Positions 45,739-54,705 of a DNA stretch of 64,000 nt are shown here, in pieces. Every line of letters starts with the position of its first letter. The stretch's first letter is position 1. This stretch comes from Planctomycetota bacterium (GTDB taxonomy: Bacteria; Planctomycetota; Brocadiia; Brocadiales; Bathyanammoxibiaceae): NCBI GenBank assembly GCA_016209685.1, contig JACQVQ010000005.1, positions 150,655 through 214,654 of the forward strand. The letters run 5' to 3'. Made by a program: the position numbers and the translations under genes. Below the pieces are notes generated by a model that worked only from the letters and a program-made list of their open reading frames with translations, was not told the origin of the DNA and did no database searches.

Positions 45739-46126
45739 GTTTAGATAAGAAACTCTTTACCCACTCTTTTATCCGTTCTGCGGAATCTCTTGCCTTAACA
45801 GCAACTTCCTCGGTATAGCTACTGGGCCAATGTACAGGGTAACGTGTATCAACATAGAATGGGTTTAGGTAGCGACAGGGTTCCTCTATCGCTTTAATTT
45901 TTGGCTCTTTTTGCTTGCAAATCTCTAATAGTTCCAGGAGGTTATGAATAGGTCTAAATTCTAGCCGGTTGGCGATGATGAAAGCCTTAAGGTATTTCTC
46001 TGCCGATTGTTGAAAGTGGAAGCAGACCTGGGGAAAATACCCCATTTCCTTCAAGCCCAAAGAGGCAAACCCAAAGTCTTCTTCAGCCTTTTCAATCCAT
46101 TCCTTTACCACCTCATCCTGCGGCAT
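45719..46126 (-). CDS. HEPN-domain protein (HEPN/MNT module)
   Basis: WIEKAEEDFGFASLGLKEMGYFPQVCFHFQQSAEKYLKAFI. Confidence 0.82.
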   Translation of the reverse strand: MPQDEVVKEWIEKAEEDFGFASLGLKEMGYFPQVCFHFQQSAEKYLKAFIIANRLEFRPIHNLLELLEICKQKEPKIKAIEEPCRYLNPFYVDTRYPVHWPSSYTEEVAVKARDSAERIKEWVKSFLSKREGRST

Positions 46127-46442
46127 AAAGAACTTTCCCCTCTTTAAGGATACTCTTAATAAATGGGTCGCCCAATTTCACCCTCTGGCTCATCTCCTGT
46201 GGTTTATATACTATGAAATCTGTGGCAAGCTTATACTTAATCAGTGTATCTAACTGACGAATCCTATCAACCCCCAAGTCGGGAATGTCCCGTTTGATGA
46301 TAAAGAGGTCAATGTCCGTTCCTTCCCTCCTCTCACCCCGCGCCAGAGAACCAAAGAGTATAACCTTTTCAGGTTTGTATACCCTTATAAGCTGTTCTAA
46401 AATACTTCGTATTTCTTTATCAAATTTATCTTCAGCAATCAC
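46113..46442 (-). CDS. Minimal nucleotidyltransferase (MNT)
   Basis: VILFGSLARGERREGTDIDLFIIKRD; overlaps HEPN ORF. Confidence 0.85.
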   Translation of the reverse strand: MIAEDKFDKEIRSILEQLIRVYKPEKVILFGSLARGERREGTDIDLFIIKRDIPDLGVDRIRQLDTLIKYKLATDFIVYKPQEMSQRVKLGDPFIKSILKEGKVLYAAG

Positions 46443-46692
46443 CTTATGCCCCTTTCCAATGTTAAAATATTTTAGACGTATTATAACCCATCTCTATTAA
46501 CTCCACAATCACTACCCATTTGATTGATTTTTACCTGGACAGGGGTTAAGCTATGGTTTATCTTGGGAAGGGTTTCTGTTCCCACACGGCAGAGCGTGTG
46601 GGCTCTGCCCCACACGGGATAAAGAAAGTGTGTTCACGGCTACTACGAATCGGCAAGAGGTGAATCATTCCCCCTAAAGAGGGTCTTTTTTC

Positions 46693-47649
46693 ATGCAAAT
46701 GGTAATAACCGGGGGTGCTGGCTTCATAGGCTCGCACTTGTGTAAATATCTCCTTAATAAAGGACACTCCGTCGTCTGCATAGACAACCTCTGTACGGGT
46801 TCCGAGGATAACTTCCCCTCCCCCTCCGGGACCAGGGAATTTAAATTCATAAAACATGATGTTACCGAGAAAATCTATCTGGAGGGGGACATAGACTGCG
46901 TCTTGCACCTGGCCTCTCCAGCCAGCCCTGTGGATTACCACAGATTACCCATTCAGACCCTTAAGGCAGGGGCGTTAGGGACCCTGATGGCCCTGGGACT
47001 AGCCAAGCACAAAAAGGCCAGGTTCCTCCTGGCCTCCACCTCAGAGGTCTACGGCGACCCCCTGGTCCACCCCCAGGTGGAGACCTACTGGGGGAACGTC
47101 AACCCCATAGGGCCAAGGGCCGTGTACGACGAGGCCAAACGCTTTGCCGAGGCCCTTACCATGGCCTATCACAGGGTCCACGGGATAGACACACGTATAG
47201 CCCGCATCTTTAACACCTATGGCCCCGGGATGCGACTGGACGACGGCAGGGCACTGCCCACCTTCATCTCCCAGGCCCTGAAGGGAGAAGACCTCACCGT
47301 ATTCGGCTCAGGGGAACATACCAGGAGCTTCTGTTACATCTCCGATATGGTGGAGGGCCTCTACAAACTCCTTTTGTCAAAGGAGCACGAACCAGTTAAC
47401 CTGGGTAACCCTGAGGAGGTCTCTATCCTGCAATTGGCCAGGGAGGTAGCGGAACTGTCCTCCAGCAAGAGCAAGCTAATTTTCAAACCCCTTCCGGAAG
47501 ACGACCCAAAGGTGAGGAGGCCGGACATCTCCAAGGCAAAGAGGCTCCTGAACTGGGAGCCAAAGGTGGGACGTAGAGAGGGGTTCCTGGAGACCATAGA
47601 ACATTTCGCCAGGAGGCTTAGGGGTCAGGGGGTAGGGGTTAGGGAATAA
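46693..47649 (+). CDS. NAD-dependent epimerase/dehydratase (UDP-glucuronate decarboxylase-like)
   Basis: [60 protein letters not shown]. Confidence 0.88.
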   Translation: MQMVITGGAGFIGSHLCKYLLNKGHSVVCIDNLCTGSEDNFPSPSGTREFKFIKHDVTEKIYLEGDIDCVLHLASPASPVDYHRLPIQTLKAGALGTLMALGLAKHKKARFLLASTSEVYGDPLVHPQVETYWGNVNPIGPRAVYDEAKRFAEALTMAYHRVHGIDTRIARIFNTYGPGMRLDDGRALPTFISQALKGEDLTVFGSGEHTRSFCYISDMVEGLYKLLLSKEHEPVNLGNPEEVSILQLAREVAELSSSKSKLIFKPLPEDDPKVRRPDISKAKRLLNWEPKVGRREGFLETIEHFARRLRGQGVGVRE

Positions 47650-47654
47650 AATAG

Positions 47655-47717
47655 TATTGCAAATTGGAAATTGCAAATTTCAAATTTAGAATTTCCAATT
47701 TTCAATTTACAATTCTT
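47655..47717. repeat. Family E AT-rich inverted repeat
   Basis: attgcaaattggaaattgcaaatttcaaatttagaatttccaattttcaatttacaattc. Confidence 0.85.
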
Positions 47718-47756
47718 TTAGTCAGTGGGGAACTCCCCCTTACGTCTAGTTTCTTA

Positions 47757-48401
47757 ATGTCTTTAAATAAAGAAACCATTATAAAGAAGAAGCTCCTCGC
47801 CATAGCAGGAAGCCCCAGGAGGGGGGGCAATACAGACCTCCTCCTTCAGGAGGCCCTGAGGGCCGCCAACCAGGCAGGGGTGGACACGCTACTGTTACGG
47901 GTGAGTGAACTAAAAATTTCCCCCTGCACTGCCTGCGGGGCCTGCTGGAAGAGCGGGGAGTGCGTCCAGCAGGACGATATGCAGACCGTTTACGCCCACC
48001 TCCTGGACTCCCATTACATAGTCATCGCCTCACCCCTCTACTTTATGGGGGTGAGCGCCCAGCTCAAGGCACTCATAGACCGTTGCCAGGCCCTCTGGGC
48101 CAGACGTTACATGTTAAAGAAGGAACTCCGCAACGATCAGGTCAGACCCGGGGGCCTGTTCATCTCCGTAGCCGCCTTGAATAAAGGGGACAAGATATTC
48201 GCAGGCTCAATCCAGACCGTAAAGGCCCTCTTCCACGTACTGGGGGTGGAGTACAAAGGGGAGATACTCTGCTGTGGACTTGAAGAAAAGGGGGCAATCC
48301 AGTCCGCCTCAGGCGGACCCGAACTCCTGGAAAAGGTCCACCAGGCCACCCTGCAACTCTTTGAGCCTTTAGCCCAACCCGCACTAACCCGTCCGTCTTA
48401 G
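47757..48401 (+). CDS. NADPH-dependent FMN reductase/flavodoxin-like protein
   Basis: LLAIAGSPRRGGNTDLLLQEAL, CTACGACWKSGECVQQDDMQ, SPLYFMGVSAQLKALIDRCQ; ATG 47757 preferred because the upstream ORF extension is AT-rich repeat. Confidence 0.82.
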   Translation: MSLNKETIIKKKLLAIAGSPRRGGNTDLLLQEALRAANQAGVDTLLLRVSELKISPCTACGACWKSGECVQQDDMQTVYAHLLDSHYIVIASPLYFMGVSAQLKALIDRCQALWARRYMLKKELRNDQVRPGGLFISVAALNKGDKIFAGSIQTVKALFHVLGVEYKGEILCCGLEEKGAIQSASGGPELLEKVHQATLQLFEPLAQPALTRPS

Positions 48402-48439
48402 GCGGATAAGCTTGCATACTACAATGCCTGTCCTGTCAA

Positions 48440-48817
48440 TTAAATATTTTGTTCCAGCAGAGAGTCTATAATGATGGAACTAGGATAGGCCCTAGGATGG
48501 CGGGCCTTGACGAATTTTAATGCCTCTTCCAGGTCCATCCCGATGGACATAAGATAGACAATGGCCGCCGAAGGGCTCCTGGACACACAGGCATCACAGG
48601 CCAGGCAGACGTTCTTACCCTCGCTTATCCACCTGTACACCGTATTCTTTATCTTTGAGACAACTTCTGCATCCCAGGGTACGTCATCATCTATTGCAAT
48701 CCTCACCCCGCGGTTTGTGGGCATCTGACTGAGGATGAGCACCTCAAAATCCTCAGGCAGTTCCTCAGCCTCCTTTCTAGTAGTCAGATATAGCCTGGAA
48801 AGGATTTGATAAATCAT
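48440..48817 (-). CDS. Dual-specificity phosphatase-like protein
   Basis: CDACVSRSPSAAIVYLMSIGMDLEEALKFVKARHP resembles the C-x5-R P-loop, but the residue before Cys is Ala rather than His. Confidence 0.65.
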   Translation of the reverse strand: MIYQILSRLYLTTRKEAEELPEDFEVLILSQMPTNRGVRIAIDDDVPWDAEVVSKIKNTVYRWISEGKNVCLACDACVSRSPSAAIVYLMSIGMDLEEALKFVKARHPRAYPSSIIIDSLLEQNI

Positions 48818-48957
48818 CTCTGCTCCTCTGCCCTAGCCTTTCTAGCTGAAAGTCCGCCTCGGGCGGGTTGATAATCCTTCTTTCCTGATGTCATTCTGAA
48901 CGGAGTGAAGAATCTAGGGTTATTAACTACTTATACACCCTTTCGCCCAATTTTGCC

Positions 48958-49010
48958 AGCCCTGAACCGTCCCTTCGCTCCGCTCCAGGGCAGGTCTGGT
49001 TTAGGGCCAG
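48958..49010. repeat. Family H element, intergenic
   Basis: agccctgaaccgtcccttcgctccgctccagggcaggtctggtttagggcc. Confidence 0.85.
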
Positions 49011-49065
49011 TGGGGGTTTGGTAGGGTTGCTTTTTGCCTAAAGGGCTTCTATTATATGGCCCGGT

Positions 49066-49929
49066 ATGCAAAAGATTAGACGCAAGTCTTTGCTTTATAA
49101 AAGCAGAGTAGAATTCGCCGACTTCTGCATCAACCACGTGGAGGGGTGTTCTCATGGATGTAGATACCCCTGTTACGCCATGATGATGAAGAAAAGGTGT
49201 GGCGTAATTTCTTCTTATGAGGATTGGTGCAGGCCAAAGATCGTTGAGAATGCCCTTGAACTGCTAGAAAGGGAGTTATCAAGATACAATGGTAAAATCA
49301 AATCAGTCCACCTGTGTTTCTCTACAGACCCGTTTATGTTCGGGTATGATGAGATAGGACAGTTAAGTCTAAGGCTAATGAGGAGGTTAAACAGCGAAAA
49401 TATCCCCTGTACCGTTCTCACAAAAGGCGTTTACCCAAAGGAGATTGCCTTGCCTGCCCTGTACCCTCATGGTACAGGGGATGAGAGGATGTCGCCAGCC
49501 CAGGTGACGGAGCACCTGGGCTATAGGGTTGGGGCTCTGCCCCCAACCCTGCCTCAGGCACGGAGGAGAAACAAGTTTGGCATAACGCTCGTCTCCTTAG
49601 ATGAGGACTTCAGGAGAGATTACGAACCTAATGCCGCCGGATTTGAGGAACGTATTAAGTCCCTTAGATACTTACATGAAAAAGGCTTCAAGACGTGGGT
49701 GAGCATGGAACCATACCCCACGCCCAATATAATAAGGCAAGACCTGCTTAAAATCCTGGAGGCGGTATCGTTTGCCGATGAGATTATCTTCGGGAGGTTA
49801 AACTACAGCCCCAGGACAAGGGTCTTTTCGCATTCAAAGACCTTCTATAATGACCAGGCAAAGGCTGTAGTAAATTTTTGCAAGAGAAATAATATTTCGT
49901 ATTATATCAAGGATGGGACTATAACTTAA
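49066..49929 (+). CDS. Radical SAM protein, spore photoproduct lyase-related, with CX3CX3C motif
   Basis: VEGCSHGCRYPCYAMMM; repeat-derived in-frame insert at 49456-49560. Confidence 0.72.
   Translation: MQKIRRKSLLYKSRVEFADFCINHVEGCSHGCRYPCYAMMMKKRCGVISSYEDWCRPKIVENALELLERELSRYNGKIKSVHLCFSTDPFMFGYDEIGQLSLRLMRRLNSENIPCTVLTKGVYPKEIALPALYPHGTGDERMSPAQVTEHLGYRVGALPPTLPQARRRNKFGITLVSLDEDFRRDYEPNAAGFEERIKSLRYLHEKGFKTWVSMEPYPTPNIIRQDLLKILEAVSFADEIIFGRLNYSPRTRVFSHSKTFYNDQAKAVVNFCKRNNISYYIKDGTIT
49456..49560. repeat. Family G + B + C-like elements in tandem, in-frame in radical SAM
   Basis: gccctgtaccctcatggtacagggg ... cccaggtgacggagcacctgggctatagggttggggctctgcccccaaccct ... gcctcaggca. Confidence 0.92.
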
Positions 49930-49934
49930 TTTAT

Positions 49935-49988
49935 AGCCCAGGTGACGGAGCACCTGGGCTATAGGGTTGGGGCTCTGCCCCCAACCCT
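49935..49988. repeat. Family B palindrome, intergenic
   Basis: agcccaggtgacggagcacctgggctatagggttggggctctgcccccaaccct. Confidence 0.95.
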
Positions 49989-50078
49989 CTCTACGTAGTT
50001 CACTACCTCTTTAAAAGTCTCATTGGTAAAGGGCAATCCCCTGTCTTACAATGGTACTTTGCATTAGTAATGTGGTTG

Positions 50079-50921
50079 CTAGCCGATGCAGTTACATCCC
50101 TGGAATGTCCAACCTAATTCCTCCCATACTTCATTAGTCTCTTTGCAAAGGGAGGGTTGGAAACCAAGCCATTCTGCTATCTTGTTATAGGCATTGACTC
50201 TTATATCCCGTAGATAACGCATCCTGCCGTCAGCGGCCTCCTTTAAGCCACAGCGAGGGGCATTTGGGGAAAAACGGTATAGCCCACGATACGGTCTCAA
50301 ACTGCTAATAGTCACCGTTTCCGGGGCAAGTTCGGCCACTCTCTGACATATCTCCTTATATGTTGTGAAAGCATCGTTTCCGTTGAGTATTATCGGGTCA
50401 AGTCTGATGCGAGTTCTCCAACCCTCTTCCTTCAATTTTGCCGCGGCTTTTAGGCGCTCTACCGGGTCAGGGGTTAAATGTTCATATTTACTCCAGGCCT
50501 CCATACTGTTTACAGAGAAAGAGACCACTACTTGTGGTGAAGGTTTATGAGCGAGCAAAGCCCCGATATTGCTACTTTTTGTAACCAGAATGAGGTATCT
50601 ATCTCTTTGAGAACTAAACCATTTTAAGGCAGGCTCAAAGTTTGGAGGTACAATGGCTAGAGAATCAGCGAGTATTCCAGTTACAAAATTGCCTTTGGGG
50701 AGGAGCGAAAGCTCTTTCTCAATCTCCTGCCACTGATTGGTAAAGAGGACGGGTTTTTTATTACCCTTAAAAGTTAGTTTGAGGTAGCAATATGAACAAT
50801 TATAGGGGCAACCGTTGGAAAGAATAAGCTCGTAGAAGTGCGGGCAGATAACTCCTTCTGGAGTCTTATCAAAGAGCCTTACGAAATTGCTTTTTCTTTC
50901 TCTGAGGAGAGGCGAATTCAC
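50079..50921 (-). CDS. Radical SAM protein, spore photoproduct lyase-like
   Basis: ILSNGCPYNCSYCYLKLTF, RTRIRLDPII. Confidence 0.8.
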   Translation of the reverse strand: MNSPLLRERKSNFVRLFDKTPEGVICPHFYELILSNGCPYNCSYCYLKLTFKGNKKPVLFTNQWQEIEKELSLLPKGNFVTGILADSLAIVPPNFEPALKWFSSQRDRYLILVTKSSNIGALLAHKPSPQVVVSFSVNSMEAWSKYEHLTPDPVERLKAAAKLKEEGWRTRIRLDPIILNGNDAFTTYKEICQRVAELAPETVTISSLRPYRGLYRFSPNAPRCGLKEAADGRMRYLRDIRVNAYNKIAEWLGFQPSLCKETNEVWEELGWTFQGCNCIG

Positions 50922-51027
50922 AAGGCCAAATTATAGCCACCCACCACCGCTACGTCAAAGGATTTTGGGGAGAGGTCTCTGAAAAAATATGAATGAATGA
51001 CGGTTTTGTCCTGAGTTTTTCAGAGGT

Positions 51028-51137
51028 CTAGTAATAAAAACATACGGTTACCCCCTCCGCCGTCTCCCCACTGTCTACGGCCGTTACCTTAAGACCGAGT
51101 TTATGGGAAAGACTGTGGGAGAGGATGTCATTCATGC
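51028..51137 (-). pseudogene. Orphan C-terminal fragment homologous to the end of ORF 52107..53225
   Basis: HSLSHKLGLKVTAVDSGETAEGVTVCFYY* vs SFAASDRLGLKVVAVDSGETAEGLGVLLGYY*. Confidence 0.82.
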
Positions 51138-51387
51138 GGGTTAATATTGACTATTCTGTACCAGAGTGCCGCTGGTGTAACTATGTGTCTTTACTTAGTT
51201 CTTTGAATTTTCTTTATTGCTTGTTTGTGTAGGCATCTCAGTACAGGGAAAAAGAATCCAAAGGCACAAAGTACTCTTATTCCTTCGGATTTGGTAAAAT
51301 CATCAGGCCAGTAATGTAGCACTAAATATATTATTAAACCTAGAACACCTGCTTTCCCGGTCAGATGGAAGGGAAACCCGTTAGTCA

Positions 51388-51693
51388 TTACTTTCCTAAA
51401 TAATGGAATAATCCAGCTAATATTCCTAGTAGACCAAGAGAGGCGTAATAAACATCGGCTTGCACAACACCGAGGATTGTGAAAGAAAGCCCGGCAATTA
51501 ACAGAAACCCGACTAGAACGACGTCTTCAGTAATTACCTGTTTGATGTTCCGGGCAGGAGGAGCTTTAGGGTAATTCTCTGAACCACAATACAAAAACCT
51601 TATAGCCTCTGAAGAATCTTCAACGCATGTGTCTTTACTTACCCAGCGGGTGTTATTACCTTGGAAGGAATATCTAGTGGCTACTGTGTACAT
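51388..51693 (-). CDS. Small membrane protein, unknown
   Basis: ORF with two C-terminal hydrophobic segments. Confidence 0.45.
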   Translation of the reverse strand: MYTVATRYSFQGNNTRWVSKDTCVEDSSEAIRFLYCGSENYPKAPPARNIKQVITEDVVLVGFLLIAGLSFTILGVVQADVYYASLGLLGILAGLFHYLGK

Positions 51694-51696
51694 CTC

Positions 51697-51951
51697 TTAT
51701 ACCTTCCTTTTTAGATTATCAGGAGAGGAAACAGCTATCACATTGCTTGACTTAACAATATACATTGGATTATCATCACTATCATATCGCCCATCTACTC
51801 TCACAATCTCTGTTACTACAAGCTTCATCTTTACAACACTACCATCTTCTAGAAGGTATTCGCTCCAATTTTCTGAAGAAGATGTTCTTTCAATGGAGGT
51901 ACCCTCAAAAACCTCATTCCCAAGCTTAATCTTAACTTTATTCCTCCCCAC
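51697..51951 (-). CDS. Small hypothetical protein
   Basis: ORF on module strand, compact head-to-tail spacing. Confidence 0.45.
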   Translation of the reverse strand: MGRNKVKIKLGNEVFEGTSIERTSSSENWSEYLLEDGSVVKMKLVVTEIVRVDGRYDSDDNPMYIVKSSNVIAVSSPDNLKRKV

Positions 51952-52106
51952 TATTTACGCTCCCCAGATATGCCATCTTTATTATATCGTATTCCAATAC
52001 CACTTATACTACATAAATGCCTATCCAACGTCAAGTGAATTTGGGCCTATCCTAAACTTGCAAAACAACCAATTTCAGATAGCCATGTACTTGCCTAAAA
52101 ACTAGT

Positions 52107-53225
52107 TTAATAATAGCCTAATAACACCCCTAGCCCCTCCGCCGTTTCCCCTGAATCCACGGCCACGACCTTGAGGCCGAGCCTGTCGCTTGCGGCGAAG
52201 GAGAGGCCAGGGGATAAAGTGGTTGACTGGTAGAGACTGCCTGCATTGAGGGTGGCTACCTTGCCGGTGGCCACACCATTCTTGAGTATCTCTATCTGGA
52301 GATTGCTTCCACTGGGGGCGCTCCTGGCAGAGAGGGTAATCTTATCAATGATAACGGCCTCGGCGAAGTAGTGGCCATCAAAGAATACGTCATTGAGTAT
52401 CGGGAAGCCCTCCAGATGGGCGGTAAGGTAGCGATGTTCCGTAACAGGGGCTTTTAAGAAGGCTCGGTAATCAGTGATGTCTGAACCCTGGACGTCCTTT
52501 ATCGTCCCTGCCCCGCCTGTGCCGTCGTCCTGAACCGTTACCATGCAGACGGGCATCTCGCCTGCTGGTAGGCTGGGGGCTACCACTGTCTCTTTTGTCT
52601 GGGCCTGTGTGCCTTCATATTTTTTTAGAAGGGCAGAGCCGTTCACCGTGAAAAGTATCTTGTTGTAGTAGTTGGCGGTGAGGGCGGAGACCTGGTATTC
52701 GCCACCTGTGCCGAGCCTGACGTTGGAGTTGCCCAGGTAGTTGACCCTGGTAGTCCCGATAAAGAAGAACCCTGGCTCTATCCAGATGGATTTATTGGCC
52801 GTGTCTTGTGGACGGGGGCGGAGGGCGTTGGTGATGCCCCTTGCAACGCCCAGGTGTTCATAGACCTTGTTCATGTCCTCTGCGTCTACAAGACTGCCCT
52901 TGCCAAAATAGATGGGCTGGACTACCTTGTCTGCGTCCGAGGAGTGGAACCAGACGTAGCCCATGACCCAGTCCACATAGAACTGACCCGCCTGGGTGGG
53001 GAGGGCCAGGTTCTCCGTGTAGCCTGAGATAGTTAGCCCTGAGTCCTTGTCGGGGAGTTCGTCCAGGCGGATACGATAGGGGCTGGAACTGGGGATGACC
53101 TTGTACTCGGTGTTGATGTACTGGAGGGTATCCCTTCGGTTGACCTCAAGAGAGGCGAAGGGGTCTTTCATCTCCTTTGTGATGGCTCGGAGGTCTAGTT
53201 TTAGGTCAATTAGGGTCGTTGGCAT
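52107..53225 (-). CDS. Phage-like structural protein (tail fibre/receptor-binding candidate)
   Basis: Beta-rich repetitive composition; in collinear structural module. Confidence 0.5.
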   Translation of the reverse strand: MPTTLIDLKLDLRAITKEMKDPFASLEVNRRDTLQYINTEYKVIPSSSPYRIRLDELPDKDSGLTISGYTENLALPTQAGQFYVDWVMGYVWFHSSDADKVVQPIYFGKGSLVDAEDMNKVYEHLGVARGITNALRPRPQDTANKSIWIEPGFFFIGTTRVNYLGNSNVRLGTGGEYQVSALTANYYNKILFTVNGSALLKKYEGTQAQTKETVVAPSLPAGEMPVCMVTVQDDGTGGAGTIKDVQGSDITDYRAFLKAPVTEHRYLTAHLEGFPILNDVFFDGHYFAEAVIIDKITLSARSAPSGSNLQIEILKNGVATGKVATLNAGSLYQSTTLSPGLSFAASDRLGLKVVAVDSGETAEGLGVLLGYY

Positions 53226-53240
53226 TTTTCGTTCCTCTTT

Positions 53241-53267
53241 GTAGGGGCGGGGTAACCCCGCCCCTAC
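53241..53267. repeat. Family A palindrome supplying the stop of ORF 53264
   Basis: gtaggggcggggtaaccccgcccctac. Confidence 0.9.
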
Positions 53268-53830
53268 TTCACGTGCAATTTAATCAAGACGTCTTTTCGG
53301 GCAGGGGTAAACCCTGCCCCTACATATCTCCCGTACATGGCCTTACCCCAGGCGGTAGAGCCGTAGACAACACTCCTGAGTAGCTCAATCTTTAGCCCAA
53401 TCATGTTCAGGCCCACGGGGGTCTGGGCGCCCTGGGGCATATTGAACTGGAAGTCTACGGTCTTTTTGGAGTTGGGCCAGAAGTCGCCGAGAGAAAGTCC
53501 CGTTGACACAGTCAGCGGACTCCATACAGAGGAGGTGGAGAGCTTTGCTTTCAGGTAGCCGTTCTGGACTATCTCCTGCCCCAGTTCATTGCTTGCCCCA
53601 TAGGTAAATGCTGACAGCCTCACTTCCTCCACCCTGTCGGCCTCCTGTCGTCTGGCGTACCAGAGGTCAAGGGACCACGTCCTGGTCTGGCCCTTCTCGT
53701 ACCAGTCTATGGGGATGGTGAGGATTTCTACATCGGTCTTGCCTGCGGGATAGAGTTCCAGGTACTCCTCCCCCAGCCTGCGATTTGCGGGGTCAAAGAT
53801 AGTCGTGAAATTAAGCGTCAGTGGGGGCAT
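53264..53830 (-). CDS. Phage-module structural protein, unknown
   Basis: Module context; C-terminus and stop are repeat-derived. Confidence 0.5.
   Translation of the reverse strand: MPPLTLNFTTIFDPANRRLGEEYLELYPAGKTDVEILTIPIDWYEKGQTRTWSLDLWYARRQEADRVEEVRLSAFTYGASNELGQEIVQNGYLKAKLSTSSVWSPLTVSTGLSLGDFWPNSKKTVDFQFNMPQGAQTPVGLNMIGLKIELLRSVVYGSTAWGKAMYGRYVGAGFTPARKDVLIKLHVK
53299..53323. repeat. Family A variant in-frame in ORF 53264
   Basis: gggcaggggtaaaccctgcccctac; reads VGAGFTPA. Confidence 0.85.
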
Positions 53831-53835
53831 TTTTC

Positions 53836-53906
53836 AAATGCGGAGTTCGGAATACGGAGTGCGGAATTGAAACAACTCCGCAATCCGCATTCTGCATTCC
53901 GCATTC
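53836..53906. repeat. Family D array
   Basis: aatgcggagttcggaatacggagtgcgg...ccgcattctgcattccgcattc. Confidence 0.9.
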
Positions 53907-53908
53907 CT

Positions 53909-54253
53909 CTAGGGTACATATTCATACATCACTCCTTGTACTGGTGGTACGGCCAAATCCCACGCATCTATCTCTGCCTGTACGTTCTCCTCATAGGCCC
54001 AGGGCTGGGGGGGCCTGACTTCTATCTCATAGCTTGCCGGCGTTCCAGAGTATTTAAAATAAGGGCTGGTGGAATCATAGGTATTGACTCCATGAGAATC
54101 TGTTACCTTTACCTTCACCGTCCCGATTGCCACCCCTGGCCCATCGCTCTTAATTGTAAACCTTACACCGTCGCTTACAGGGACGTTGGTCTGGCCGTCC
54201 TGGGGGATAGGGTATCGCATTATGTATGGGCCTGGAATTGGGTCTCTAGGCAT
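53909..54253 (-). CDS. Ig-like/Big-domain protein of phage-like module
   Basis: PQDGQTNVPVSDGVRFTIKSDGPGVAIGTVKVKVTDSHG. Confidence 0.55.
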   Translation of the reverse strand: MPRDPIPGPYIMRYPIPQDGQTNVPVSDGVRFTIKSDGPGVAIGTVKVKVTDSHGVNTYDSTSPYFKYSGTPASYEIEVRPPQPWAYEENVQAEIDAWDLAVPPVQGVMYEYVP

Positions 54254-54705
54254 TATTTGTCCTCGCCTTTTAGGGCAGGGGCGGTCTCCACCCCTACAAA
54301 TTCCAGCGTATCAGGGTTCAATCTCCACTTCCCGTCCAGCCCACAGCCTTCAGTGATTCCCCTTACCAGCCCTTCCCTCTCTGCCTGCAAGCCTGCCGTC
54401 TCTATCTGCAACGCCCTGGCCCTCTCGTTTAGCAGGGCAAGCTGTAGATTAATGTTGCTGATTGAGAGGTTCAGCCTCTCTAGCTTTAATCTGTCTAGCT
54501 CTTTGAGTTCGGGCTTGGTCTGGGGCTTATGCAATAAGCCCCTACAGTTCCCCTGACCCCTATTCCCTATTTTTTGTTCCACGAAGACCTCCTTTTCAAA
54601 TGCGGATTGCGGATTGCAGATTGCGGAGTTCAATTCCGCACTCCGCACTCCCCATTCCGCACTCGGAACGCATTCCCCATTCCCCACCCCGCATTCGTTA
54701 CGCAT
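54253..54705 (-). CDS. Coiled-coil protein of phage-like module (N-terminal part repeat-derived)
   Basis: LKELDRLKLERLNLSISNINLQLALLNERARALQIETAGLQAEREGL. Confidence 0.5.
   Translation of the reverse strand: MRNECGVGNGECVPSAEWGVRSAELNSAICNPQSAFEKEVFVEQKIGNRGQGNCRGLLHKPQTKPELKELDRLKLERLNLSISNINLQLALLNERARALQIETAGLQAEREGLVRGITEGCGLDGKWRLNPDTLEFVGVETAPALKGEDK
54596..54703. repeat. Family D array overlapping the N-terminus of ORF 54253
   Basis: aaatgcggattgcggattgcagattgcgg...cgcattcgttacgcat. Confidence 0.9.

Noticed and set aside
39711-53526. Possible extra repeat family TGACRCAGTCARYGGACTCC at 39712-39731 and 53507-53526
   Set aside because: Only two imperfect copies seen; insufficient to define a family by eye, though the second is in-frame in ORF 53264.
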